Source: an uncultured Acidobacteriia bacterium (GTDB lineage Bacteria; Acidobacteriota; Terriglobia; Bryobacterales; Bryobacteraceae). From it: a DNA stretch of 38,996 nucleotides. Below the pieces are notes generated by a model. It was not told where the DNA came from. It ran no database searches and saw only the letters and a program-made list of their open reading frames with translations. Location of the stretch: assembly GCA_903923395.1 (NCBI GenBank), contig CAIXXM010000152.1, positions 1-38,996 on the forward strand, written 5' to 3'. Made by a program: the position numbers and the translations under genes. How positions within the stretch are numbered: the first letter of the stretch is position 1; each line of letters starts with the position of its first letter. Positions 7,652-16,724 of the stretch are shown in pieces.

Positions 7652-8425
7652 ATGACCGAGACCGCAAACGGTACTACTCCCGCCATTGAAATCCGTGACT
7701 TGCGCAAGATCTATGACGGCAAGGCCGCAGTCGACGGACTGAGCCTCTCCGTGCCGCGCGGCTCTTTCTTCGGCTTCCTGGGACCCAACGGCGCAGGCAA
7801 ATCCACCACCATCCGCATGCTCACCGGGTTGATCCCGCCAACTTCCGGCACCGTCGAACTCCTTGGCCTGCCCATGCCGGGACGCGAAATGGAAATCAAG
7901 CAGCGTATCGGTCTGGTTCCAGACGAGTCACTGCTGTTCGACCGCCTGACCGGACAGGAATTCCTGGAGTTCGTCGGCCGCATGTACTCGCTCGAAAAGT
8001 CATTGGCGAAACAGCGCGCTCAGGAATTGCTCGAACTCTTCGAACTCTCGGCCGAACGGCGGAAACTCATCGCCGAATATTCGAAGGGCATGCGCAAACG
8101 GGTGGCGATGGCCGCTTCCCTGATCCACAAGCCCGAACTGTTTCTCATGGACGAGCCCTTCGAAGGGGTGGACGCCGTGGGAGCCCGGCTGATGAAGGAT
8201 ATTCTGCTTGATCAGGTCCGCCACGGGGCCACAATATTTCTCACCTCGCACGTGCTGGAAGTCGTCGAACGTTTATGCGACCACGTCGCAATCATCAACG
8301 CGGGCCGGATTGTCGCGCAGGGTTCGATGGATGAACTCCGCAGCGGCGCGGACACTTTGGAAGATGTTTTTGTCCGAACTGTCGGCGCGGATCACGGCTA
8401 CGAAAAACTGGATTGGCTTACTTAA
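7652..8425 (+). CDS. ABC transporter ATP-binding protein (ABC-2/DrrA-type exporter)
   Basis: This 257-residue nucleotide-binding subunit shows Walker A GPNGAGKST (residues 44-52), the variant signature YSKGMRKR (143-150) typical of ABC-2 exporter ATPases, Walker B LFLMDEP (163-169) with E168, and a switch histidine in TSHVLE. The start is placed at ATG 7652, with AGGA six bases upstream, rather than at the earlier in-frame codon, which would translate the 7545-7589 repeat. The stop TAA overlaps the next ATG by one base. The partner membrane subunit is most likely the permease at 10293-11891, two genes on. The substrate is unknown. Confidence 0.92.
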   Translation: MTETANGTTPAIEIRDLRKIYDGKAAVDGLSLSVPRGSFFGFLGPNGAGKSTTIRMLTGLIPPTSGTVELLGLPMPGREMEIKQRIGLVPDESLLFDRLTGQEFLEFVGRMYSLEKSLAKQRAQELLELFELSAERRKLIAEYSKGMRKRVAMAASLIHKPELFLMDEPFEGVDAVGARLMKDILLDQVRHGATIFLTSHVLEVVERLCDHVAIINAGRIVAQGSMDELRSGADTLEDVFVRTVGADHGYEKLDWLT

Positions 8426-10296
8426 TGAACGCATTCAAATCAACGCTTCTGCCCTTTGTTTTTGCGGTCACGGCACTGGCCCAGAGCCAGCCCATCAAGG
8501 TCAATGTGGATGCCAGCGACGCCACGCGTCGGTTCATCCACGCCACCATGCAGTTCCCCGTAAAACCGGGCCCTTTCTCCCTGCTTTACCCCAAGTGGAT
8601 TCCCGGCGAACATGGCCCAACGGGTCCCATTGAAGATCTGGTGGGCCTCAAGGTTTCGGCAAACGGTAAATCGATCCCCTGGCAGCGCGATGCCGTGAAC
8701 ATGTTCGAATTTCATGTCGACGTTCCCGCCGGTGTCTCCCTGCTCGATGTTTCCATCGACTTCATCTCGCCCCCGGAAAGCGGCGCATTCTCGAGCGGCC
8801 CCTCCATCACCAGCCAGCTCGCCGTTCTAAGTTGGAACCACCTGCTGCTCTATCCCAAAGGTACGCCAACCGACCAACTGAATTACCAGGCCACATTGAA
8901 AGTGCCGCAGGGCTGGCGCTACGGCACCGCACTGCCGATCCAGAATGAATCCGGCAACCAGATCGTCTTCAAGCCGTCCTCACTAACAACGTTGATCGAT
9001 TCGCCCGTGCAAACCGGGGCTAACTTCAACACCGTCGATCTCAGCCCCGGCGGACCCGTCAGCCATTACCTCCACATTGCCGCCGATTCCAAGCGCGCCA
9101 CCGAAGTTACCGAGGAACAAGTCAAGCAATACCGCAACCTGGTGAAGGAAGCCAACACTCTCTTCGGGGCCCATCACTATCGCGACTATCACTTTCTCTT
9201 CACGCTAAGTGATCACGTGGCTCACTTCGGCCTGGAACACCATGAGTCGAGCGATGACCGCGTGGATGAGCGCACCCTGGTGGATGAAGATATGCGCAAA
9301 ATCAGCTGGATGCTGCTGCCGCATGAGATGGTCCACTCTTGGAACGGCAAGTTCCGCCGTCCCGCTGGACTCGCCACTCCCGATTACAACGAACCGATGA
9401 AGGGTAACTTGCTCTGGGTCTACGAAGGGCTCACGAACTATCTGGGCGAAGTTCTCGCTCCCCGTTCCGGCCTGGCATCCACACAGCAGTATCTGGATTC
9501 GCTGGCAAGCACAGCCGCTACTCTCGATAACAAGGAAGGCCGTAAGTGGCGTCCTCTGGAAGATACTGCAACAGCGGCGCAGATCTTATACACCTCACGG
9601 CCGGATTACGGTGACTTCCGCCGCTCGGTGGATTACTATCCCGAAGGCACGCTCATTTGGCTGGATGCCGACACCAAAATCCGGACCCTCAGCCAGGGAG
9701 CGAAGAGCCTGGATGATTTCTGCAAACTCTTCTATGGCGGACCCGATGGCAAGCCTGAAGTGAAGCCCTATGATTTCGATGATGTAGTGAAGGCGCTGAA
9801 TACCATTCAGCCCTATGACTGGGCAACGTTCCTCAAAGACCGTGTACAGTCCACGTCCGAACACGCCCCGCTCGATGGCATCACCAACGGTGGTTACAAG
9901 CTTGTTTATACGCCACAGCGCAATGAGTTCCAGAAGACGACGGAGGGCATCCGGAAGTTCGCGGATTTCTCGTTCTCCATCGGTCTGGTGGTAAAGGATT
10001 CAGGCGATCTGAGTGACGTCCGCGTCGGCAGCCCGGCTTACAAGGCAGGCATGTCCCCCACCTTGAAGATCATCGCCGTGAACACGCGCGCTTTCTCGAT
10101 TGACCTGCTGCGCGAAGCTCTGCAGGATGGTGTGAAAAACGCTGCCCCGCTGGAACTTCTGGTCAAAGATGGCGATTACTACAAGACGATCAAGGTCGAT
10201 TACCACGGTGGCGAACGGTATCCGCATCTGGTTCGGGACACTGCGAAGCCGGATCTCATCTCCGCCATCATCCAGCCCAAAGCAACCGCCAAATGA
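8425..10296 (+). CDS. Secreted M61-family peptidase (glycyl-aminopeptidase type) with PDZ domain
   Basis: This 623-residue protein has a signal peptide (about 1-19, ending LAQ). An N-terminal beta-domain includes YPKWIPGEHGPTGP, typical of M61. The catalytic zinc site is PHEMVHSWNGK (HExxH, H300/E301/H304), and the third ligand is probably the glutamate of WVYEG about 30 residues later. A PDZ domain follows (about 505-590), with VRVGSPAYKAGM. M61 enzymes remove N-terminal residues, often glycine, in the periplasm. ATG 8425 is preferred over the upstream TTG 8413 because it starts the signal peptide and overlaps the ATPase stop (TAATG). The stop overlaps the permease start (ATGA). It lies between the two subunits of an ABC transporter, which suggests processing of the exported substrate or of the transporter itself. 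Confidence 0.92.
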   Translation: MNAFKSTLLPFVFAVTALAQSQPIKVNVDASDATRRFIHATMQFPVKPGPFSLLYPKWIPGEHGPTGPIEDLVGLKVSANGKSIPWQRDAVNMFEFHVDVPAGVSLLDVSIDFISPPESGAFSSGPSITSQLAVLSWNHLLLYPKGTPTDQLNYQATLKVPQGWRYGTALPIQNESGNQIVFKPSSLTTLIDSPVQTGANFNTVDLSPGGPVSHYLHIAADSKRATEVTEEQVKQYRNLVKEANTLFGAHHYRDYHFLFTLSDHVAHFGLEHHESSDDRVDERTLVDEDMRKISWMLLPHEMVHSWNGKFRRPAGLATPDYNEPMKGNLLWVYEGLTNYLGEVLAPRSGLASTQQYLDSLASTAATLDNKEGRKWRPLEDTATAAQILYTSRPDYGDFRRSVDYYPEGTLIWLDADTKIRTLSQGAKSLDDFCKLFYGGPDGKPEVKPYDFDDVVKALNTIQPYDWATFLKDRVQSTSEHAPLDGITNGGYKLVYTPQRNEFQKTTEGIRKFADFSFSIGLVVKDSGDLSDVRVGSPAYKAGMSPTLKIIAVNTRAFSIDLLREALQDGVKNAAPLELLVKDGDYYKTIKVDYHGGERYPHLVRDTAKPDLISAIIQPKATAK

Positions 10297-11891
10297 TACT
10301 TGCCATCCTCAAAGCCCAGTGGCTCAGCATGCGCCTGCGCGTCGGCACCAGACGCGCAGGCGCGGTCTTCTCCTCCATCACCAGCGTGGCCTTCTACGGC
10401 TTTTGGGCCTTCCTGGCATGGATGGTTATGCTGTTCTTCTCGCAGCCGGAGCAGACAGAGTACTTCGTCGATGGTTTGTCGAGCGGGCTGCTGTTTGTGA
10501 TGCTGTACTGGCAACTGGCACCCATCGTTTCGGCTAGTTTCGGCGCGTCACTGGACTTAAAGAAACTGTTGAGTTATCCCATCCCCCACGGCAAGCTTTT
10601 CACCGTGGAAGTCATGCTGCGGATCTTCACCTGCGGCGAGATGCTGCTCCTGGTGCTTGGGGCGATGACCGGCATTCTGCGCAATCCGCATTACGGCGGG
10701 AAGAATGCGGTGTTCGCGCTGGGCGGTGCGCTGATATTCTCACTTACCAATATCCTGCTCTCCGCGGGCAACCGGAACTTTCTGGAGCGTGTATTCCTGC
10801 GGTCTAAGTTGCGCGAAGTGCTGGTCCTGTTGATCGTCATCATCAGCCTCACACCGCAGTTCCTCGCTTACAGCGGCATCAAGAAGGCAGTGCTGCTGAA
10901 GTTTGTCCCGAGTAACATCTTCTGGCCCTGGGCATCCTCCGCACACTATATGCTCGGCGACCAGGCTCTTGTGGCATCCGGCGTGGCATTCATCTATTTC
11001 GTGATCGCCTACGCTTACAGCCGCTGGCAGTTCCAGCGCAGTCTCCGCTATGATGGCGCGGTCATTCAGCGCCGGGAGCGCAGCGCGCCGGATGCTCCGG
11101 AGGGTTTCGCGGAAAAGATCTTCCGCATCCCCGGCATGTTATTCCCTGACCCCATTGGTGCTCTCTGCGAAAAGGAACTGCGCACGCTTGCCCGCGTACC
11201 CCGGTTCCGGATGGTTTACGCGATGAGTTGTTTCTTCGGCATCGTGCTGTATCTTCCCCAGATGCGCAGACCGCACCATGATGGTTTCTTCTATCAAAAT
11301 GCACTGCCCATCATTTCGCTCTATGGCCTGCTGATGTTAGGGCAGATCAGTTACTGGAACGCTTTTGGATTTGACCGCACTGCGGCGCAGGGTTACTTCT
11401 CCTGGCCCGTCAAATTCCGTGATGCCCTGATTGCAAAGAACCTGGTCACAGCGTTGCTGATGGTGCCGCAGGTGGTGCTGACCAGCCTGTGCGCGAAAGC
11501 GGCCAACCTGCCTTTCTCGGCGGGCAAGGTCGTAGAGTCGGTGGTGGTGATCCTGATTGCCTCCATGTACTGGTTTGCGCTGGGAAATATTTGCTCCGTA
11601 CGTCTGCCCAGGGCGATGGACCCCGACAAGATGAACCAGATGAGTAACAAGATGCAGGCGCTCTCCATCTGGGCCGCGCCGTTCCTGCTGCTCCCGATCG
11701 GACTCGCTTACTGGGCACGCTCCGTGATGCACAACGAATTAATTTTCGCTGGCATCCTCCTGCTCGCCGCCATCATCGGGGCGATCTTCTACTACATCGG
11801 CCTCGATTCCGCGGTGACCACCGCCAGCGAACGCCGCGAGAAATTCATTACCGAACTCTCGCAGGGCAGCAGCCCGCTTTCGATCACGTAA
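10293..11891 (+). CDS. ABC-2 type transporter permease-like membrane protein
   Basis: This 532-residue protein has about 10-12 hydrophobic segments, for example VAFYGFWAFLAWMVMLFF, YFVIAYAYSRW, LIASMYWFALG and ILLLAAIIGAIFYYIGL. A central soluble loop carries the CEKELRTLARVPRFRM segment, common in ABC-2 exporter permeases, where a short amphipathic element contacts the ATPase. Permeases of this length are known as putative ABC exporters in Acidobacteriota. The start codon overlaps the M61 stop by 4 bases, so the ATPase, peptidase and permease are translationally coupled. The substrate is unknown. The 207-bp gap after the stop holds a stem-loop (11978-12006) and a palindromic repeat (12059-12103). 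Confidence 0.78.
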   Translation: MILAILKAQWLSMRLRVGTRRAGAVFSSITSVAFYGFWAFLAWMVMLFFSQPEQTEYFVDGLSSGLLFVMLYWQLAPIVSASFGASLDLKKLLSYPIPHGKLFTVEVMLRIFTCGEMLLLVLGAMTGILRNPHYGGKNAVFALGGALIFSLTNILLSAGNRNFLERVFLRSKLREVLVLLIVIISLTPQFLAYSGIKKAVLLKFVPSNIFWPWASSAHYMLGDQALVASGVAFIYFVIAYAYSRWQFQRSLRYDGAVIQRRERSAPDAPEGFAEKIFRIPGMLFPDPIGALCEKELRTLARVPRFRMVYAMSCFFGIVLYLPQMRRPHHDGFFYQNALPIISLYGLLMLGQISYWNAFGFDRTAAQGYFSWPVKFRDALIAKNLVTALLMVPQVVLTSLCAKAANLPFSAGKVVESVVVILIASMYWFALGNICSVRLPRAMDPDKMNQMSNKMQALSIWAAPFLLLPIGLAYWARSVMHNELIFAGILLLAAIIGAIFYYIGLDSAVTTASERREKFITELSQGSSPLSIT

Positions 11892-11977
11892 CAGTACGCA
11901 ATACCCCTGCAATTCCCCTTCCGGGAAATATCCCGGCGAAGGCATTCCCCGCTACCTTGAAGCTGCGAACGAATTCA

Positions 11978-12006
11978 CCGGCACGTCCCGCCAACGGACG
12001 TGCCGG
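11978..12006. terminator. Stem-loop between converging operons
   Basis: CCGGCACGTCC (11978-11988) pairs perfectly with GGACGTGCCGG (11996-12006) across a 7-nt loop. It lies 86 nt after the permease stop and 93 nt before the end of the reverse-strand beta-propeller gene. There is no T-run on either side, so it may protect 3' ends or work with Rho rather than act as a classic terminator. Confidence 0.42.
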
Positions 12007-12058
12007 CAGCCAAACCGCCTGGAAAACACAGAATCCGCCGCTGCCCCACTAAGAAACC

Positions 12059-12103
12059 CTAAAGAAATGGTGCCAGGCACCGATTGTTTATCAGTTTTTT
12101 ATG
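12059..12103 (+). repeat. REP-like palindromic repeat, copy 2 (core GGTGCCAGGCACC)
   Basis: The core 12069-12081 is the reverse complement of the core at 7567-7579. The flanks TAAAGAAAT and GATTGTTTAT...TTTTATG match copy 1 at most positions. The repeat contains the stop codon of the reverse-strand gene ending at 12099. Together with copy 1 it brackets the ABC/M61/permease operon in inverted orientation. Confidence 0.65.
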
Positions 12104-13937
12104 GCTTTCCTTGCCTGACGGCGGGTTGCCAGGCGGGAGTCCCCTCTTCCCACTGGTTGTCGGTTAACTGCTCCACACCGGTGCCATCCTTGCTCATCAC
12201 AAACAACTCTCCGTAAGGCTGCGGGGCATCCGTATACACGACCTCATCCTTGAACCCCATCCGGGAACTCGCAAAGACAATATACTCTCCGTCCGGCGAC
12301 CAGGCCATGTGCGCATCATTCCCCTGCCCGTTGGTAAGCCGCCGCAGTGCCGTCCCGTCGGACTTGACGGTGTAAATGTCGTAGGACCCGCCGGGTTGAT
12401 AATCCCCCCCGGAAAGCCGTGCAAACAGAATAAGATCGCCGCGCGGTGACCAAAGCGGGAAGTTATCGTATTCGCTCGTCAGAGTTCTTACTGTCCTGCT
12501 CTTGAGGTTCATGATCCGCAGCCCGTTCCCTTCCTTGCTGAAGGTACGGTACACAAACTCCGTGCCATCCGGAGAAAACGAGGGAAACGCATCATTCGCC
12601 GCACCGGAAGTAAGTTCCTCAAAGCCCGTACTATCGGCGTTCACAATCGCCACATGCGCGCCGCCTTCCACGCGGTCCCCGGGCTTCAAGAACTCGGAAT
12701 GAAAGCCATCAAAGAACGCCGCGAACATACCCAAACTGAAAATCAGTTGATCCCCCGCGGGCGACCATCCCCCGTTCAAGATATTCCGCGACTTATCCTG
12801 ATAAATAATATCCACCTTGCCGGTGTCAATCGTGGTTACAGTAAGTGCGGAATGACTTGGATTCGAACTCGGGCGACTCTGCGTGGCAAACTGCCTGCCT
12901 GAAGGACTAAACGCCGGAAGCTGACCAGTCAGGTTCAACTCATACTTGGAGTTGCGGCTGAACATCTTCCGCACCGGCGGAGCAACAACCGTGACCCGCC
13001 GCCAGAACACCACCTGCTTGCCATCCGGTGACCACGCGGCTGTACGTATGTCACCTCCCGGACCCCGCTTCCCGCTGCTGTAATAGATTCCAGGGTCCGA
13101 ACCATCCTTGCGGATGAAACCAACCTCACCGGATGCCAGCGGAGAAGGATTGATCTTCACTCCGGGGCTGTCCGGCAGGTCCTTCGAAGCGCCGGTGGAG
13201 GCATCGATACTCACCAGCTTCGCCGCGCTTCCCTCTGGAGGTTTCCCCAACCGTCCGCCCATCGTCTGTTGCCCAGTCATACAGTAAGCGAGAATCCGCT
13301 TCCCGTCGCCGGTCCACTTCGGACTCCCGCAGAAGCCCCCGGACGCAGTCAGTTTCCTGAGCCCGCCGCCATCGGGATGAACCAGATAGATCTCCGCCAG
13401 TTGCAGCCTTTCCCAACGGCCCTCAGCAAAGGGCGGCACAACCCCGCGCCCGGACGAAAACGCGATCCATTTCCCATCTGGTGACCAGGCAGGACGGAAG
13501 TCGCCGCCAGCGCCCGCAGTGAGAGATTTCGCTTTCCCGGTAGCCAGATCCAAGGTCCACAAATTGGCCACGCCTTTGCCGCGTGTGCTGACGAAGACCA
13601 GTTGCTTGCCGTCGGGAGAAAACGCGGCCTGATCGTCATACGCCGGATCATTCGTAAGTCGCGTCAGTCCACTTCCATCCGGATTCACCCGCAACAGTTC
13701 CGCAGACCCGTAACGGTCAGAAGTAAACACAATGGACTTGCCATCCGGCGACCACACCGGGTTGTAATCTGTGTCAGAAGCCCCGAGTAACGGATGCTCC
13801 GCGCTGCCATCCGCCGACGCGATGAAGAGTTGTGGTTGCCCCGGCTGCACACCCGCCCGGGCGAAAGCAATACGCCGCGGCTCCTGTCCGCATAACATCG
13901 AAGTGTAAAGCAGCAGTGCAACAACAGTAGCTCGCAT
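12099..13937 (-). CDS. Secreted PD40/TolB-like beta-propeller protein
   Basis: This 612-residue protein has a signal peptide (MRATVVALLLYTSMLCGQ). About ten PD40/WD40-like repeats follow, each with a variant of WSPDGKxIxFxS, for example NPVWSPDGKSIVFTS, AAFSPDGKQLVFVS, PAWSPDGKWIAFSS, AAWSPDGKQVVFW and MAWSPDGEYIVFASS. Such propellers are seen in TolB and in the N-terminal parts of secreted peptidases, and usually bind proteins; no catalytic domain follows here. ATG 13937 is chosen because it opens the signal peptide; the frame continues upstream into the neighbouring gene but without coding sense. It is the third gene of a reverse-strand group, 22 nt after the M20 gene. Confidence 0.86.
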   Translation of the reverse strand: MRATVVALLLYTSMLCGQEPRRIAFARAGVQPGQPQLFIASADGSAEHPLLGASDTDYNPVWSPDGKSIVFTSDRYGSAELLRVNPDGSGLTRLTNDPAYDDQAAFSPDGKQLVFVSTRGKGVANLWTLDLATGKAKSLTAGAGGDFRPAWSPDGKWIAFSSGRGVVPPFAEGRWERLQLAEIYLVHPDGGGLRKLTASGGFCGSPKWTGDGKRILAYCMTGQQTMGGRLGKPPEGSAAKLVSIDASTGASKDLPDSPGVKINPSPLASGEVGFIRKDGSDPGIYYSSGKRGPGGDIRTAAWSPDGKQVVFWRRVTVVAPPVRKMFSRNSKYELNLTGQLPAFSPSGRQFATQSRPSSNPSHSALTVTTIDTGKVDIIYQDKSRNILNGGWSPAGDQLIFSLGMFAAFFDGFHSEFLKPGDRVEGGAHVAIVNADSTGFEELTSGAANDAFPSFSPDGTEFVYRTFSKEGNGLRIMNLKSRTVRTLTSEYDNFPLWSPRGDLILFARLSGGDYQPGGSYDIYTVKSDGTALRRLTNGQGNDAHMAWSPDGEYIVFASSRMGFKDEVVYTDAPQPYGELFVMSKDGTGVEQLTDNQWEEGTPAWQPAVRQGKP

Positions 13938-13959
13938 GCGCACGACTCTAACACACCCC

Positions 13960-15384
13960 TTACTTCTTGTCCCGGTAATCCAGTGGCGGCTTATGATCCG
14001 CCGGCACGCGCGACCTATACTCGATTCCCGCGCGGCGCATCTCAAAACTTGCCTTCGCATCCGCCACCGCCTGTGGATTTGTGAACAAATCCAACATCGT
14101 CAGCGCCATCGACTTCGCCGCCACCACCATGCCCTTCCGGCCAATCGTCGACCCCGCGCAAGCCGCCGCCTGCCACGTATGCCCGGGAACCCCCGGCACG
14201 AACGTTGCTGCCGACACCTGTGCCATTGGATACAACCAGCTGATATCCCCGGCATCCGTCGACGCCGTCCCCTGCTGCCCTTCCACCGGAGGCTCAATCT
14301 TTTCCTGACTGCCAATCGCCCGCGAACGGTCCGGCAGCGTCTTGCGGATCGCCTCGGCGAACTTCTGCTCATCCTGGGTATAAGTTACGCCGCCCACCAT
14401 CCGCATATTCGCGTCCACAAGCTTCGCCAGCGAATCATTGGGCAGCGTGTTGTACGAACTGTCAATCAGTTCCACTTCCACGCGCGTATCCGTTGCCAGC
14501 GCCCCCGCCTTCGCGCAGTTGAGAATCCGGTCCCAAATCTTATCGAGCACGGGCATACTCGGATGCCGCGCGTAGAGGAACATTTCCGAATAATCGGGCA
14601 CAATATTCGGCGCCGCCCCGCCATTCGTAATAACGTAGTGGATTCGCGTGAAATCCGGCACATGCTCGCGCAGGAACTCAATCGCCTGCCCGGTGAGCAT
14701 CAAGGCATCCAGCGCCGATCGCCCGGCCTCCGGCGCAGTGGCCGCGTGAGACGGCTTGCCATAGAACTTGAACTTTGCCGAAATCATCGCCAGACTGCTC
14801 CGCAATGAAGCGCCGTTGTTGTCTGAAGGATGCCACGAAATCACAGTGTCGACGTCATTGAACACCCCGGCCCGCTGCATGTAGAGCTTGCCGCCGCCAC
14901 CCTCTTCGGCAGGAGTGCCGTAAAACCGCAGCGTTCCCTGCTGTTTGTTCGCAGCCATCCAGTCTTTGATGGTCACGGCTGCGAATAATGACGCGGCACC
15001 CAGCAGGTTATGCCCGCAGCCATGCCCGGGTGCACCCTCGGCCACCGGCTTCCGCTCCGGAGTTGTATCTTGCGATAGCCCCGGCAAAGCATCGAACTCG
15101 CCCATGATGCCGATCACCGGCTTGCCCTGCCCATAAGTCGCGGTGAAAGCCGTGGGAATACCGCCCACATTTTCCTGGATGGTGAACCCGGCCGCCTTCA
15201 ACTCACTCTTCAGGAGCGCGGCACTCTTGTTCTCCTTGTAGCCCATCTCCGCAAACTCCCAGATCTTGCGCGAGATATCGCCATAATGTGCCGCACCGGC
15301 ATCCATTTTGTCGATCATCCCGCGCTTGGGGTCCTGCGCTTGCATCGCGCCCGCGGCCAAAACCAGAACAAGAATAATCCTCAT
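13960..15384 (-). CDS. Secreted M20-family amidohydrolase (AbgB-like)
   Basis: This 474-residue protein has a signal peptide (MRIILVLVLAAGAMQAQ). The M20 metal-site motifs are present: GEFDALPG (D98), HGCGHNLLG (H121, C123, H125) and GTPAEEGGGGK (E160/E161). The C-terminal part includes DAGDISWLYP and the late PGHTWQAAA histidine. The motif forms are those of the AbgB/HipO side of the family, which cleave acyl-amino acids such as p-aminobenzoyl-glutamate or hippurate; the real substrate is unknown. The signal peptide points to periplasmic degradation of N-acylated compounds. It lies 24 nt after the xylose-isomerase-like gene and 22 nt before the beta-propeller gene on the same strand, consistent with one transcript. 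Confidence 0.9.
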   Translation of the reverse strand: MRIILVLVLAAGAMQAQDPKRGMIDKMDAGAAHYGDISRKIWEFAEMGYKENKSAALLKSELKAAGFTIQENVGGIPTAFTATYGQGKPVIGIMGEFDALPGLSQDTTPERKPVAEGAPGHGCGHNLLGAASLFAAVTIKDWMAANKQQGTLRFYGTPAEEGGGGKLYMQRAGVFNDVDTVISWHPSDNNGASLRSSLAMISAKFKFYGKPSHAATAPEAGRSALDALMLTGQAIEFLREHVPDFTRIHYVITNGGAAPNIVPDYSEMFLYARHPSMPVLDKIWDRILNCAKAGALATDTRVEVELIDSSYNTLPNDSLAKLVDANMRMVGGVTYTQDEQKFAEAIRKTLPDRSRAIGSQEKIEPPVEGQQGTASTDAGDISWLYPMAQVSAATFVPGVPGHTWQAAACAGSTIGRKGMVVAAKSMALTMLDLFTNPQAVADAKASFEMRRAGIEYRSRVPADHKPPLDYRDKK

Positions 15385-15408
15385 ATGAGGACGAGAATAG
15401 CGCGGCTG

Positions 15409-16653
15409 CTACAGCGAATAGACGCGGCCCCGGTGCAGACCCAGCAGAATCTGCACCAGCCGGTGCGCAATCAGTTCGTGAAGCGTCAGCAACTCCTTGT
15501 TGGCTTCAAAGATGGCCTGCGGATCAAAGTCCTTCGGATCAGACGGCGCAGCTACTCCCGCACCACCTTTGAGCGCCGCAGTGGCTTCCTTAATCACAGG
15601 GTCTTCCAACACCTCCCCGGCCATTTCCCAGAGCGTGATGAAACGGTCCACCGCGGTCGGGAAACTCACTTCGAAGACGCCCCAGTTGCTCGTGGTGCGC
15701 GGCGGCTTGTAGTCGAGGTTGAAGGGTCCGTTGAAGCCGTGGCTGCGCAACAGCACCAGCACGTTGAGCCAATCGAGCGGATTCACCAGACCCACCGCGA
15801 TATCCACGTCATGTTTCAACCGGTAGCCATCATTGATATCGAAATGCCAAAGCTTGCCGCACAGCAGCGCGCGGGCCAGAGCAGCACGCGGCGCGCCACC
15901 CCACATCAATTCATGCAGATATTCGGGGTTCAACCCGACCATCTCAGGATGCGTCAGCAAGCCACTCGAAATGAAGCCCAGCATGGCATCACTGGTGGGC
16001 AGCAGAATCTCACCCTGCGGCTCAAAGGGCTTGGCCTCCATGCAATGCTTCAGCGTGGGACGGCCTTTCGCGGCGGCCACCTTGATATCGTGCTCGCAGG
16101 CCACGTTCAACCCCTGCGCATACCACCGCAGAGTCTCGGTTTCCTCCACCGCACCCTGCGTGTAATACCCGAGGGACCCCGGCCAATACACCGCATACTG
16201 CGCGCCCAGTTCGTGCCCGATCTCGACCGTGTTCTTCAAACGCCAGGCTGCATATTCGCGGATCTCCGGCTGTTCGGCCGCAGGACTGCCCGCGAACACC
16301 GCATGGTGGAACGTTTCCGTCGTGACCATGGAGCACTTCATGTCAGCCGCTGCCAGTGCCGTCTTGATCCGTGCCAGGATTTCCTGCTGTTGGTCCCGCC
16401 CCAGGCCTTCCGTTGGAATCACATCGGTATCGTGCGTGCACCAGTGGCCGATGCCGATCTTGCCATAGGCGGCAATCACCTCCTCAAACCCCACGGCACT
16501 GCGCGTGGGTGCATGGAAGAGGGCATGACCTTCGTAGGCGGCTGCCCACTGTGGTCCGGAAATGAAATATTTGCGACGGGTTTCTGGGGAGTAGGCTCCA
16601 CCACACGCGTCCATCAGGCGCGAAACGAGGGCTTGTTGCTGATTGGGATTCAT
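15409..16653 (-). CDS. Xylose isomerase-like TIM-barrel sugar isomerase
   Basis: This protein of about 414 residues has the metal-binding landmarks of XylA in order: HDTDVIP, the catalytic-face TTETFHHAVF, the metal-ligand glutamate in CMEAKPFEP, NPEYLHELM, HFDINDG, and the late LDYKPPRT aspartate. The family interconverts aldoses and ketoses such as xylose/xylulose and glucose/fructose with two divalent metals. It has no signal peptide and is cytosolic. ATG 16653 is taken as the start; a GTG at 16662 is possible, and neither has a good ribosome binding site. It heads the reverse-strand group with M20 and PD40 genes, and is divergent from the 16725 operon across about 70 bp. The pairing of a cytosolic isomerase with two secreted proteins is unusual. 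Confidence 0.85.
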   Translation of the reverse strand: MNPNQQQALVSRLMDACGGAYSPETRRKYFISGPQWAAAYEGHALFHAPTRSAVGFEEVIAAYGKIGIGHWCTHDTDVIPTEGLGRDQQQEILARIKTALAAADMKCSMVTTETFHHAVFAGSPAAEQPEIREYAAWRLKNTVEIGHELGAQYAVYWPGSLGYYTQGAVEETETLRWYAQGLNVACEHDIKVAAAKGRPTLKHCMEAKPFEPQGEILLPTSDAMLGFISSGLLTHPEMVGLNPEYLHELMWGGAPRAALARALLCGKLWHFDINDGYRLKHDVDIAVGLVNPLDWLNVLVLLRSHGFNGPFNLDYKPPRTTSNWGVFEVSFPTAVDRFITLWEMAGEVLEDPVIKEATAALKGGAGVAAPSDPKDFDPQAIFEANKELLTLHELIAHRLVQILLGLHRGRVYSL

Positions 16654-16724
16654 GGCTTCCACGAATGATGATACTCAAGGCACCCCTGGAAGTTTGGTTT
16701 GCTCCCAAATGGTAAACTGAGCGT

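Noticed and set aside
11978-12006. Classic Rho-independent terminator
   Set aside because: The stem is strong but no T-run follows on either strand, so it is listed only as a stem-loop with possible termination or protection role.
15286-16668. 460-codon forward frame, His/Arg/Gln-rich
   Set aside because: Antisense shadow of the xylose-isomerase-like gene.
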